A stretch of DNA of 64,000 bases. Origin: Edolisoma coerulescens. Its lineage: Eukaryota > Chordata > Aves > Passeriformes > Campephagidae. Of the stretch, positions 14,601-27,840 are shown one piece after another; positions within the stretch are counted from its first letter, which is position 1, and every line of letters starts with the position of its first letter. The notes below the pieces were generated by a model, which saw only the letters and a list, made by a program, of their open reading frames with translations, ran no database searches and was not told where the DNA came from. The stretch spans positions 2,001,600 to 2,065,599 of the forward strand of contig VWZW01000879.1 of the NCBI GenBank assembly GCA_013397115.1, given 5' to 3'. Position numbers and translations under genes: made by a program.

Positions 14601-15747
14601 GAAAAGAAAGAAATACACCAGAAAAGGAAGTCTGCACTGTGTATGTTCACCAGGAGTCCAAAGAGCATCTGAATTACCTCTGAATAAGCACATAACACTT
14701 GAAACTCCAGGTACAGAAATTATTAGTACAAAGCTCCACACTGAGCTGTTCATTTTGTACATTTCAAATGTTTCCCTTACATATGGGAATAAGCTTGTGG
14801 TTTTTTTGTGGTATGTCAACAACCGCACACAGTCCCAGGACACTGAATTCCATGCATTCTGCAAGTTCTGTATGTCCCAATATTCACCCCCTCCTCCAAG
14901 TAATTACGTGGCTCTTAATACTATTAACCACTGTAAATGCTGGTATGAAGAACTGAGTGAACAGACTAGAATTCAAATATCTAGTTTGATACACATGAAA
15001 AATCTCAGCTGCAGAAAGCAAGAAACTGTTTATCATCATGGAAAATGTACTTGCAAAAATCACAGATAAATAAGCATTTATAAATACGATTTAAAAAAAA
15101 ACCCAAAACTTTTGCTACTATTGTCACAATAATGTGGAGACTTAACACCTTGTTCTCAGTTTCCTCCTGATCCCTCAGGCCTAGTTTTGTCCATCTCAAA
15201 CTTGCTGCATTTCCTGTTGTCTGTGTTGCCTCACTTCCTTTTTAATAACCCCCCTTGCAGAGTCTCAAATTGGTCACACAGGTGAGCATACTTTACTTCT
15301 TTTTTTGAAACAAGCAAAAATCTCCAAAAACCCTGCCTGTTTAAACTTAGTTTTTTAGTTTTTTCAATTTAAGGCCAGTAACAAGACACACACCAAAAGA
15401 CCACTACTCTAATAATTAAAACTTGTTGCTGAATACTACTCAGGATTAATGAAAATTGGCTAGTACAGGAGTGCCACACAATATGACCAAAGTAACAGCA
15501 CTTAATGGACCAAAAAAAAAAAAAAACAACCCTCAAAAAAACCCCTACATGATTAAGATGTTTGTTCTCTGAGATTAGATTTAGGCAAACCATACTGGAG
15601 TCCCAAAATTTTAGTTTGATCTATACCAACAAGCTGTTTTCATTTTAGCATATACAAAGTCCATGATGCACAAAACCAGATACAGGGGAAAAAACCCCAA
15701 ACACATAAAATGCAACTTGATTACAGAACCATTATCTACGTCAGCAG

Positions 15748-15787
15748 TATACACACAAACACAGTGTATATACGTATATATAGGTAT
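15748..15787. repeat. Short CA/TA dinucleotide tract
   Basis: ACACACAAACACA followed by GTGTATATACGTATATATA. A short, impure dinucleotide repeat in intron 3. Confidence 0.7.
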
Positions 15788-18700
15788 AACAAAAGGTTTT
15801 GTGATTTGTATAAAATTTAGGTAAATTAGATGTTACATTATATGACATTGAAATTTTATGCCATCCATCCTACCCATGATGCCTCTTTTTATACTTAAGC
15901 TTAACTCCAAATAATTTCTTCCCAATTTTAGAGACTTTGACCAGAAGGAATAGTCAGGACGATTTCATCTGGCCTTCAATATATCATAGGCCATTACTTT
16001 TCAATAGAAAAAGAACTGCTCTGACAGTAATCATTAAAAATTGGTTTAGAGTGTATTCAAGGTCATCATAACTTGACTCTGCTAATACATGGAATTAAAG
16101 TTTGTTTCTAGATGGATTCTTTATATTTTCTTGAAGAGAAATCTTATCACTCAAAATCTGATTTAAAAAAAATTCTTAGCTTTGAGGCACAGATATACTA
16201 AGGGCTAACTGGTAAATTTTCCTTACCTTCTTTCACAGTACATTTTGAAATTTTACACCTTAACCTCATTCTCAACGGTCCAAATGGCTAAGAAAATGGA
16301 GAGAAGGGATAAAGAACATCAATATCATTGTTATCTACTTAAAAAAAATCTTAGGTAGTTGTGCTCAGAGGGACCTCACTAGAGAGAATACTGCAAATAC
16401 CAGACGCACCAAGAACATTGTCATGCAGCCAAAAACTGAAGTACAAATGTGAGACACACTCTACAGGTCCCAACTTATATCGATATAAAATATCGTTCAC
16501 ATTTTCAGTTTTTTAGCTGTTGATCCTACATAGGCAGGATCTGAGCCTGCGGGAAATTATGATTCATTGTGTACCTCTGCAATAAAACCAAGTTTTATGA
16601 CATGCTTTCAGCAAGACTGTTTTCATCAGAAAGAAAAAAGCATGTTTAGCAGGTGTATATATATTTCAAATGACAACTACCTTCAACTCAGATTATAGGG
16701 GGAGATAGAGGGTCTGAATTTTCCTCAGTGGTACATAAACCCTGTCAACAGAATGCTTAATAGTGTTCTTCTGGGTGACTATTTGGAGAGCAGCAAGCTC
16801 TCAGCTTCTAGATTTTTCATGTACTAAAGCTTAGCGGTACAAGAAAGTTAAACTTTATTTTCAGAGTTACCAAGATAGGGAGCTTTTCCTATTTGACCTA
16901 GTGTATAACTTAACACAACCATTTTTGTCCAACTTTTTAATGGAATTTGTGAAAAATTGTCCATGGGGTGAGTGCAGAAAATTACCGTATTTCTGCATTC
17001 TAGCTGGTATTTTTCAAATGGGACCCCCCTCCCCCTCCCAAAACCTTAGACTGGAAAAGAAAATTCCCATTCAGTCTTAGACTTAGGAACCTCACTCCGG
17101 AGCACAATCAGACACACATCAATTCCTCCCAAAAGGGACTGTTAAGTCTTGCAAGAATAGTTAAGAACATAAAGGGAAAGCAAGTTCTTGCAAAAAGAGT
17201 CCAGGAAAGGCAATTGTAAAGTTCCTTTACTTTTCCACGTCTTAACACTAAAAATAACTTCAAGACAGAAATTTTCCTCTCTTCAAGAAAATCTGCATGT
17301 AGAGATTATGTGAAAATACAGCAGATTAATATCTATTTAAAATTGGGTATCACAACATTATTTTTATATTTTGTATATGGAAATAACAAATATCTCTAAA
17401 AGCAAATACAAGAAAGAGTTCCTCAAAATTGTAACTGAACTATGTAACAAAGAAAATACTCAAAAAATGCTAACAAATTTTTTTCAAGTGACCAAACTCA
17501 ATGAAACATAATCAGAACAATTTAAGGAGAAAAATGTGACAGCCTTGTTGCATTTTTTTTTCAGGGAACAAGAAGTACAGTATGTCCATTTAAGACTATT
17601 CATTCTGGAAGAACACAGTTCTCAACTTTATTTAAGGCTGGGAATTTATACTGAATGCATGATAGTCTGAGGAAGCCTTAACAGAGTGGCTTTGGGATTA
17701 TAAAAACTGTCTGTGGCTGGACAATGTGGGCTGCAGTACCCACCTACAAACTGAAATGACTATTCAGTGTTTGAGCAGAGGAAGCCATCTAATCACTGCA
17801 GAACCTAATCCTAAATGGATGAGCTAACACAGTTACACTAATACTGTGCTGCAGCACTGCTGTGACATGAAATAACTCTAATAATCTGAATGCATGTCAA
17901 ACTTCATTCCATGGTTTGTTTTCTTTTTTTTTACAGTGCAGAAAAAAGAAAACTGGAAAAAACTGTTAAAGAAACAGGCAGAGATAATTGCACTTCAAAA
18001 TGCCAGATCATAAAACACCTTATCAAGCTCTAATTTAATGCTTATCACAGTTTACTTGGCATGAAAGGGCAATTGTGTGGTGAGTAGGAACAAATCTGCA
18101 TTTATTGATTTTATGAATTACCTACAGAAAATGTAACCAACAACCACGTAGCAACTTATTATTAAATACAATAATTTAATGAAATTTATCAGTTAATATG
18201 CCCAGAAAAACATTTACTTCAAAAGAAAAGCAGACTGTTTAAAAAACATGCCAGTTATGATCTAAGATGGGCTTTCTAGTTTTCTTTCTGTAAACTATGA
18301 TCAATTCACACAATTACAACTTTTTTTTTCTAAGCCTGATTTCTCACAGCACTTTGCTTGCATCCTGTGGATTACAATGTTCCACCACAAAATAAAATCT
18401 AGCTTTCTGCTCTTTAACAATGACAACAAAACAAGAAAACTTTTCAAGTTTCTACACCCAACAAATTCTCTTAAGAAACTGTTTTATCTGTAATGATTTT
18501 TTTGTTTGTTTGTGTATGGTTATATCTAAGACCAGTCATTACTGCTAACCATTCAGTATGCGCAACATGCCTTCGGAACAAACTTTATTAATTGTGCCTA
18601 ATTACTGCAGGCAACCACTCTTACTCTGCATGTGACCTCTATTCACCTAACAGTTGAAGCTCTGAAGTTCTAGTTGAATTACCATGCATTGCCATATCCA

Positions 18701-21700
18701 TTGAGCTCCTCAAAAGAATTTCGTGTACACGCTTTAAAGCTGCTACAGTAATTACTCCTTTTCACTTACTGTTTCACATTTTTGGCCAAATTAGTCTAGC
18801 ATCAAACATTCAGCTTTCACTCCAGAATAAAGCTGTTCAAGCTTGCTGAACACAGACCTTCCAAATTTTGTAAGGAAAGCAACCAACCCATTCCTTAATT
18901 TCTTCGGATGAATGAAATAAGAAACATTTAAGTGTTACTATAACAATTTTATACCCTTTCTTACTGCCTACTGATGTAGTTTGTATATTTTTACTGTTAG
19001 AATATTCTTCAGCATTTGCATCTGTAATAAACAAAGACTACCAAATCTTCTATGTTAACTTCTTTGCTTTACTCCTTCTTGTTATTTCTGATATGCGAAA
19101 AATAGCTGCTACTTAGAGAAGTCTATCTCAGACTGCATTAGGAAACAAGCTTCAAATACTTGGAACAGAGAAATTCAGTCAAAAACTTCAATTAAAAAAA
19201 AAATCTGACATGTAAGATATATAAGATGCCACGTCATGATACAATAGCTTTTCAAAAGCCACTGTAATAACGACCTATGGCAACAGATGCTTCACAGAGA
19301 AATGAGAAGGAACAGGAGAGGGCAAGCATCTTCCAAATTTGCAACTCTAACACTGCAGTTGAGGCTTGTTTCTTTCCTCTTCTACTATAGCCACGGTTAT
19401 TAAACAGCAGGATTCAAGAGTCACAAAGATTTAAAACATAAATAAAATAACCAAAGCTCACCATACACTACTACCCCAAAAAAAGACAAAACTCGTTTGT
19501 CTTTACTGTCACTAGGTTCATGAAAAAAACCAAGCCATCTTCAAACAGATGAAAATATCCTGTTAATTTTCTTCACCTCACGTCTTCTCCACCAGATAAA
19601 CGAGGGCATTATCACTGTTTAATACAAGTTTTAATTGAGTACTGTCACTGGTGGGAACAAAAGTGTGGAACCACTACTTTCCATATCAAACAAAGCAGGT
19701 AATTAACAGCTACTCTGGCACAATCCCTTATCACCAAAATACACAACACTGTTAAGTTCTCTCAATGCGACTGCTTTGCTTCAACAAAGGAAAGCTGATG
19801 TTTCAGGGTCACATTCACTCCTTTAATACACAGGCATAAATTTACTGCTCAGTCAGACACCTATAATTAAACACAAGAAGAATATAATTCTAATATTCAG
19901 ACAGGCTTGCATATGAGTGGGATATCTCCCCCTTTAAAGATGATTGCCTTTCATTTTTTAGTTTCAAGCAGCTACAGTTCACTTAGTTTTGATTACATAG
20001 CAATTAGATATGCAAATACAAGAGATCTAAAAAAATGCTTTTTCAAAAGTCAGATTGTAAGCAATCAAGCTTATTCTTTTCTCCCGTACACACAAGCTAT
20101 TCATTAAATAGCTATTGTCTTAAAAACATTCCAACAGATTGCATTTATCAGTGTTTTAGAAGCAATGGGAGTGCACATTACTCAGAACACAGCTCATCAG
20201 GGAACGAAATCGATCTTACAGTTAATTTAATATATTCATGATAGTGGTTAAGTAAGTATCGTCTTCTTTGGGCATTTTTCCCACCATTGTTGTTATCAAT
20301 ATCGAAACTCACTGCATCATCAAATTAGCCGAAACTCATTTGTTTATATATTTAATGACAAATGTGTTGCTAATAAATGTCACAGCTAAAATCACTGAAT
20401 TGTGACTATCAATAATTTTTCATCCTATATAGAAAATCCTTTCTGAATTATCATCAATTATTTTTTCATTGTATCTTACCAATACACTCATGTAAGGGAA
20501 GTCACTATGAAATGATGTGGTTAGTATAATTTTTGCAGGAACAGCCATTCTGACACCTGTCCTTTTTCTCCCCTGAAGGCCCACAAATATATTCTATTAC
20601 AAATACAGGATTTGCCATGCACCTAGACCACATAAAGGGTCTTGGTTCTTTGTGACATATTTCATTTGAAAGCAGCTTGAGATCTACTGATCACTGGTCA
20701 AAATGGTAGGAAAGGATGTTTGGCAGCAGCTCTGAAGAGACCAGGAGAGAACAACTACTGCAAAATTATATGGACTGGTCTATAAAATATTCTTGCACAC
20801 AGCTATAGACAGCCACTGACAGTTTGAAAGCTTGCTCTTGCAAATCTCTAAACCAGAAGAATAAAATGGGATGGGGGCAGGGGTTGGTCAGTTGTTTCTG
20901 TAAAAGATAGATACCAAAATCACCTCCAAGGTAACAGGAGGGGGAAAAAAAGATCCCTAAAAGCCAGCCCATGCGGTCAGTGACTCAGCTGTACAGAAAC
21001 GTACACTAAAAAGGGAAGCTGAAACAGTTCTTTCCGCAGGCTGAGCTTTCAAGCTAGGTAACTGAAGTAAATAAAATGCTTTCCTAGCTGATTTCGTGAT
21101 CACCAACCACCCTTCAAGATGTCTCTCACAGGAGCACAGATCCTTCTTCAAGGTCAGGAGAGCAGCAAAAATTATAAGAGATGCCTGATTCAGAGGTCTG
21201 TTTAAAAACCTGAAAAAAATCAGTTTAGCTCTGCAGCCCAGCTGTAGGCCCCAAAATGTTCTGCAAAGTCAGATCCAAGAAAAAGCTGGAAAGGCTTTTT
21301 ACAAGAACTGACTTTAATGAACTAACAGATGAATGTGTGTGACAAATTATTTGACAATTTGAGGGTCTTCAAATTTGCCTTTTTTTTTTTCCTCCCTTTA
21401 CATGCTCAGTGTGATTTTCTCTTTCCCTCCCCTTGCAATACAGGAGCCTTATCTAACCAGCCAGTGAGGTAAAACTCATTGCCTCTCAGCCTGCTGTTGT
21501 TGCCCGTGCAATGTTTATATTCCTTCTGTTGCTTCTTCCCTAAGGGTCACTATAAACAACTGTTTGAGCAGCAAACATAACCTGTGTTTTTGAACTTCTA
21601 CCCACTACAGCCTAACATAAAAAAATGATACAGCTGACAGGGGAACCTGAATAATTCCTTCCCAGTGGTGCCCCTGAAAACACTCCCTCATCTATTACAT

Positions 21701-24700
21701 GGTTCTCCAAGAAGACACTGGGAAAATCCTATATCTGTTACTGTGAAACACCAGGATCCAAAAACCATGTGGCAAAATGCCACATTCCTGCCAATTTCTG
21801 CATCTGGCAAGATTGATGATATAGCACTGTCTAATCAAATTTACTATACTTAATACTCTAACTTGCAGAAACAGCCAGTTGCAATTGGTTTTAACAGGAA
21901 CACAAGTAATATGACTTATTTAAAATCATTACACTTTATTCTACTTGGTAGAGTCTTCTACTATAAGTCATGAAACATACATTAGACTACAAATAATAGG
22001 TCTGAAGCCTGCAATAACCAAATGAGATTTCCTTAAGAGAGCCTAAACACATAATTTACAGTAAATGTGTTTTCATCTTCAAAAAGTTTCTGTAGGTGTA
22101 TACAGAAGACAAGGCAAAACCATCTATATATCTGATTTTTCTTTAAAATGGAGAATTGTGGGGGTTTTCTTTCTTTATTTTTTAAGGAAGGTTAATTTCA
22201 CCACCAAATGAACTTTTCCAAAAAGGTACATTTCAAGCTAAATTGAACTTATCACTTAAAAGGCTGGATACTGAAAAATTCACTAGTCACGCTGTAAAAA
22301 CCAATTTTGGTACTTGCAATACACACCCTTGTGTCCTCACTGCATACTCATTTCCAGAGTAGCTTCGCCACTTCAAACCATGCAACTTTCAAATTTATCA
22401 CTTATTTTGGTTTGTAATACAGCTTATCTTAAGACCTTTTCATGCTGTTGTGAGTCAATGTGAGCAAACAGATTTAAGTTCTAGGTCTTTTTGTCAGTCA
22501 AAATTTTAAGTGAACATTCAAATCCGGCATTGTCAACTTGAAATATAGGAGTATTTCAGAGCCACCTCAAAGACTGCTTGGTCATTTATGGATCACTTAC
22601 TAGATAGAGAATGAATACAACATACTTTATCAACAGAGAAAACCTCTATTTCCCTCTATAAAATTTAATTTCAAATCTAAAATTTGTCAACTCTTAGCTT
22701 TTAGTTCTTGAAACTATGTATCACTAACTGTACATTTCACAAGTTCAGCAAGCCAGTTAAAATATCTGCCAAGATCCCCAAGAGCCTAAAATTTAAATTC
22801 CCTTGAATACATATGGTTGTAAATATGGGAGCATTTGAAATCTATAGCTCTGAATCTTAAGTGGCTCCGAAAGAAGTCCATCAAGTGGATCAATTAAAAC
22901 AGTCAGGTACTTCAGGTGGATTCAATCAGACAGCTAAACTTGGTTTTCAATTCTTTATCACTGTCACAGCACCAAAGAAGCATTAATTGTTTCTGTGTGG
23001 CTGCAGGACTGAACGGTCCAGATAACCATTTATAGAAATACTCCAAAGAGCCCACAAGCAGTGGCAGAGCTGTTATTAATTATGTTATGGGTCCCATCTT
23101 TGAGAAAACTGCTTCTTTCTTATTCAAGACAAACATGCAATTCTTAAGAGTTAACAGCAACTTTACCACAGAAAGGACCCAGCGCTGTCACCGCTTCTTT
23201 CCTTACACCACAGGAAAGTAACACCACAGCAGAAACACCAAGGGCCAATAAATTAAGGTACACAATCACACTTACTGAGGAAAAAAACTTATCTAGGGCA
23301 AACATCAGGATCTGGTGTCTAGAGTTTAAAGGTCCAACAGGTAGAAAATGAAACAGCATTTTGACAGGGAGCAACATAGGAAACAAAAGGAAAAAGTATC
23401 TGTAACTAGGAGCCCATGTCCATGCTTTGGACAGGATTTAGGGAATTGCTCCTAGAGCTCCAGACTGCAGACAAGGCATGTACAACACTAAACAATACCA
23501 AGGGAGGAGAGGAGAACAGAAAGATCAATTTTCAGCTTTTCATTTGTAACACAGGGGGCTGATTTTGCTGGCTATAAAGCTGGAACAAGTTTTCTTTAGA
23601 TAAGCTGCTATCACAGTATTAAAAAAAATCCAACAAAGAAAACCACCACAATACCAATATCAAATCAATATGGAAGAAAATAATTTAAAAAAAACCCTCC
23701 AGATAGTTAAATAACCCCATACCAGAACACCCAATTCCATGAAACGCTGACCTCACTGGAAACAATCATATCAACCTTGTGCCACAGCACATCATCACAG
23801 AACACTACAGAAAGATTAGGAAGAAAGTAACACCTACATCAGACTTACCAGACAGAAAAAAAAAAGTAATAATTTACATAAGTATTTACATCCAAACATT
23901 TAAATTATATGCACTCACTGCCCACATGCCAGATAAAGGCACTCGATTAACAGACTGTTCTTTGCTCTTGAAGAAAAATCCCTTCCATTTGTGTATGCAA
24001 AAATTCTACTAGCAGACTTGTAAAATGATGCATAAATGAAAGGACAGTTTGGTTCATAATTACATTGCCTATTTTTAGTTATGTCAGGAATCAAAGAGGT
24101 TACAGGAATTCTAGATACTAATTAATATTAACCTTTCATTTCTACTCATTCCTCATGTCACACCTACAGCTTACCTACAGAAACCTCTAGCCAAGTCTGA
24201 GGGCAACATTGCCATCTACTCTCCACACCTCTTCAAAAGCTACTGCATTCAGAGTTCACATTCCAGTAACTTCAAGGCAAGCAAATTGGTGAATTTGCCG
24301 TATCACCCTGACTCTCTCAGGAAATAATGTTCTTTATATATTTTTGCTGTTGAACTTTTTTCTTCGCTTTCAGATAGTCTTATGCATGCTAAATAATTTT
24401 AACTGTTAGTAGCATGAGAAGTGTATCATTATTTCCTTCTCCCTCGTGTAACCTTCTTTGCCTGCATTACTCAGGTTCTCCAGTTACAACTCTGTTTTTA
24501 AACACCAGTGTTTCTATCATTTGCTACCATCATGCAAATATATAAAGTGTTGCTAGAAACCACAACTTCGTTTAGTGCACTTTCATGTCATCTAATTGTA
24601 TTTTCAGAGAATAAATGAAGCACCATGGAAACTAACCTTCCTTTTATTGCACTGATTTATAAAGCACATGACCAATGAGAAGGAGGTATTCAAGGATCAA

Positions 24701-24865
24701 GATGGAAAAAGACAGCCAGAGAAGATTTCTAGAGAGAACTAAGAGGAACGTTATGTCAAAACCAAGGAAAATGAATATAACTTATGGAACAAGGGAGAAA
24801 TTCATGAAAGAGGGAGAAAAAAAAACCCTAAAAAGTTGACCTAGGTTCAAAGCAGTAGAAATATT

Positions 24866-24907
24866 AGGAAGGAGGAAGGAAGGGAAGGAGAGAAGAAAGG
24901 AGGGAGA
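24866..24907 (+). repeat. Pure purine (GGAA/GAGA) tract
   Basis: There are 42 consecutive purines on the + strand, built of GGAA, GAAA and GAGA units, immediately 5' of a CR1 fragment. On the QKI transcript it is a pure pyrimidine tract, which could mimic a polypyrimidine/PTB-type binding site, or form triplex DNA. No function can be shown from the sequence. Confidence 0.85.
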
Positions 24908-25081
24908 CTCAGGCTCCCCAGGGAAGTGGTCACAGCACCAAGCCTGACAGAGTTCAAGAAGCATTTGGACAATACTCCTGGGCACATGGTGTGGCTCTTG
25001 GGGTGTCCTGCGCACTGCCAGGGCTTGGACTCAATGATCCTGAAAGGTCCCTTCCAACTCAGCGTATTCTATGATTCTATG
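24906..25081 (+). mobile_element. CR1 LINE fragment, 3' end with octamer tail
   Basis: The + strand contains GGCTCCCCAGGGAAGTGGTC, TTCAAGAAGCATTTGGAC, GGACTCAATGATCCTGAAAG and GTCCCTTCCAACTC, and ends in two tandem octamers ATTCTATG. This is the 3' end of an avian CR1 in + orientation, antisense to QKI. It is 5'-truncated to about 176 bp and lacks coding capacity. A pure purine tract (24866-24907) directly abuts its 5' end. Confidence 0.92.
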
Positions 25082-27812
25082 TAAGACTCAACAAGAAAAA
25101 AAAAAAAATCTCCTGTAGCTTTTGCTGTGAAAATGTAACTGCTCCATAAATTATTTTGGATTACTTTCCACTCTACTATACATATGTTCACTCCCCACAA
25201 ATATTAGTTTTTCATGCATCATAGCATCCTGGTGTTTCCCAGCAACTGTGCCAAATTCATGACATTTTTATACTGACTAGACATCTCCTCCCTGTACTGC
25301 TTCCATCCATTCTTATGAAATTTTCTACATAATTCTGTAACACCTTCTAATGAAAGCAACCATTAATCTGATAGTCCCCTTTTTTTCCTACAGCCAGGGT
25401 TTTCGTGTTGCTTCAGCTGCCAGTTGAACCATTCTGTCAGGACCATGAAAGCTACTGCCTGAATGCAGTCGCTGTTTTGCAGATCTTACTTTCAACACCC
25501 AAAACCAGCCTAACATTTTCTTCATTTCAAGCTATTAAGGTTAGGACAACATTTTGTTTGTCATGTAGGAATATAGTGCTGAATTGACTTATGAGTCAAA
25601 TTACATTCAAGAATCACTAACATCAACAAATGCATCAAGAATGCATAAATACAGTGTGTTGTGTTTGTTCCATGGCAAGTTTGTGGCACTTAAATCAGAT
25701 AATTTACACAGAATATCAGATTCTATTAAGTTAAACAGTCTCTAAGCATTGCTTGGAGTGTTCTACTACTGTAAGAGTAACAAGTTGTCTCTAACAGAAA
25801 AACAGATTTGTGTACTTGGCCTTACCAAACACTTAAATAAGCTTTCATCCTTTCATGCATCTACTTAACACACACTCTAAACAGAACTGTTTTGAGTTGT
25901 AGGCAAATTTTAAAAGATATATTCGGTATGCATGCACTTCACCGAGTCCTACATTTATCAAAACATTCCCCATTTACTGCCCAAAAAGATGTGAAAATAC
26001 ATAAGAATTAGTAGACAGAAGCTGCTAATTACTCTCATGAAAGGTTAACAAAAATATCCAACTGTCAATAAATCCCCCCCCCATCTTAAAAGTATAAAGA
26101 CTAACAATAAAACCTTGCAACTATAGCTGTATAAACTGTAGAGTGAGGATACTGTCCCACCACATCCTTATTAACAACTACACAGCTACTAAAATTTCAT
26201 TCGTACACTTAATGCATGGTACTGTAGGCCACACACAGCAGCAGTGTAGCCTGTGATTAACGATACCCATTTCAATCCAAGCCTGGGCATGACAAAGGCT
26301 AATACTAAACCAGAAAACCTAAGGAAAGCCATAATCTATAAACAAGTTTAAACTGATCAGTCATTTTAGGAATTACAGTTTGTGACTGTTACCATACAGT
26401 TGACAAGGAATCCAGTATCTTGCTGCAAATAAACAGCACAGATTACTTGCCTCTATTTGGAAAACAATAAAATAGCACAAAGTTAAATAAATCTATGTTC
26501 TAAATGTTCCATTAATCATTTTAATATTTGGTTTCAGCAACAGTGGTATCTTATTTTGTGCTTACTCTTTTACTCCATGCTAAAGAGCCTTCCTATCAGT
26601 CTCAATAAAATGGCTAAATATGACCCTGAGGAGCAATATCCACTCTGGTAAACAACCATCTTCCTGTATTCTTCCTGCCAGAAATCACCCAAAAAATAAA
26701 GAGAACCAAGAACTGCCAGGAACTGATAGCTCCTCAGGAATCACACAGGCATGCTGCTTTCCCCTCTGAAACAACAAGTTCTAATTCCATTCCCACATTT
26801 AAGTAGACTCAATCTCCATGCGAGTACAAGAAAATTCCCATGAGCCTCAAACTAAGTATGGCCTTTCCCACACAGAATTGCAATCACAGTTGCATAATAC
26901 TGAACAAACACACGGAAAATGCAAACCTGAATACAAATTATTTCTGGTAAGCAAGATTATCACAGCATTAATTCTTAAGGAAGTTAGAAATGTTAGTATG
27001 AAAAAAGTTTCAGGTTACAGTAGATTTTTAGTATTTAAACCTTGCTTCACTACTTTGCTAGACAAAGCAAAATGCAGGTAGATGTTTGCAGACAATTTCG
27101 TCAGCATCTCAAAATAATTCTGTATGCAGAGTCTCCCAAGCCTTTCAAAACTTCTCTTCAAATGCCAGACACAAACTGCTGTGAGCTGAAACCCACTTAG
27201 CCTTTTACAACACAATTATCACTCTCTGTGCTTCCCACCTAGCAAAAGCTTAGGAGTAATTCTGCAGAAAGAGAATCTCTGCCATGCTACAGGATGAGTC
27301 AATTCCTGTTCAATAGACATAGCATTTTAATTTATAAACTAGACTTGTTTATACAGAGATGTTCAGGCAATGATTCAGGATTCCCTTGATATACTTTTTC
27401 CACTACACTTCATGTTACTTTTCTCCAATTTCAAGATAATCTAGATTCTCTCACTGCTTGATCATAAGATTTTTTTCCTTACAGGGAACTGACACAAAAA
27501 CAAATATAAGGAAAGCATAATACAAGTCGATTTCAACTAGCAGGGCTTTGATTACACTTCTACAGTCTACAGCTTCCAGTGTATTTAATGGCATTAAAGA
27601 AGTATTTTGTTAAAGTCAGTTATTTCCATATTTAATTAGCTCAATAACCAATTTAACTGCTCTCAGAACAAAATGACATATAATGAATTTTTGATAGCAA
27701 AGTTAATCATAGCCAAAGGCTTCAGCTACTTTTCACATTACATAGGAAAACCCATGTCTTAGTAGTGTTAAAATCTGGTTGAAGCTGCAACTTTGTATTG
27801 AGCTCATGTAGA

Positions 27813-27840
27813 AATATATCCAATATATACTGGATATATT
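27813..27840. repeat. Perfect 10-bp inverted repeat with 8-nt loop
   Basis: AATATATCCA (27813-27822) and TGGATATATT (27831-27840) are exact reverse complements separated by ATATATAC. It is AT-rich, so the stem would be weak. Confidence 0.9.

Noticed and set aside
24782..25015. 77-codon minus frame rich in P, S and L
   Set aside because: Produced by the purine tract and the antisense of a CR1 tail.
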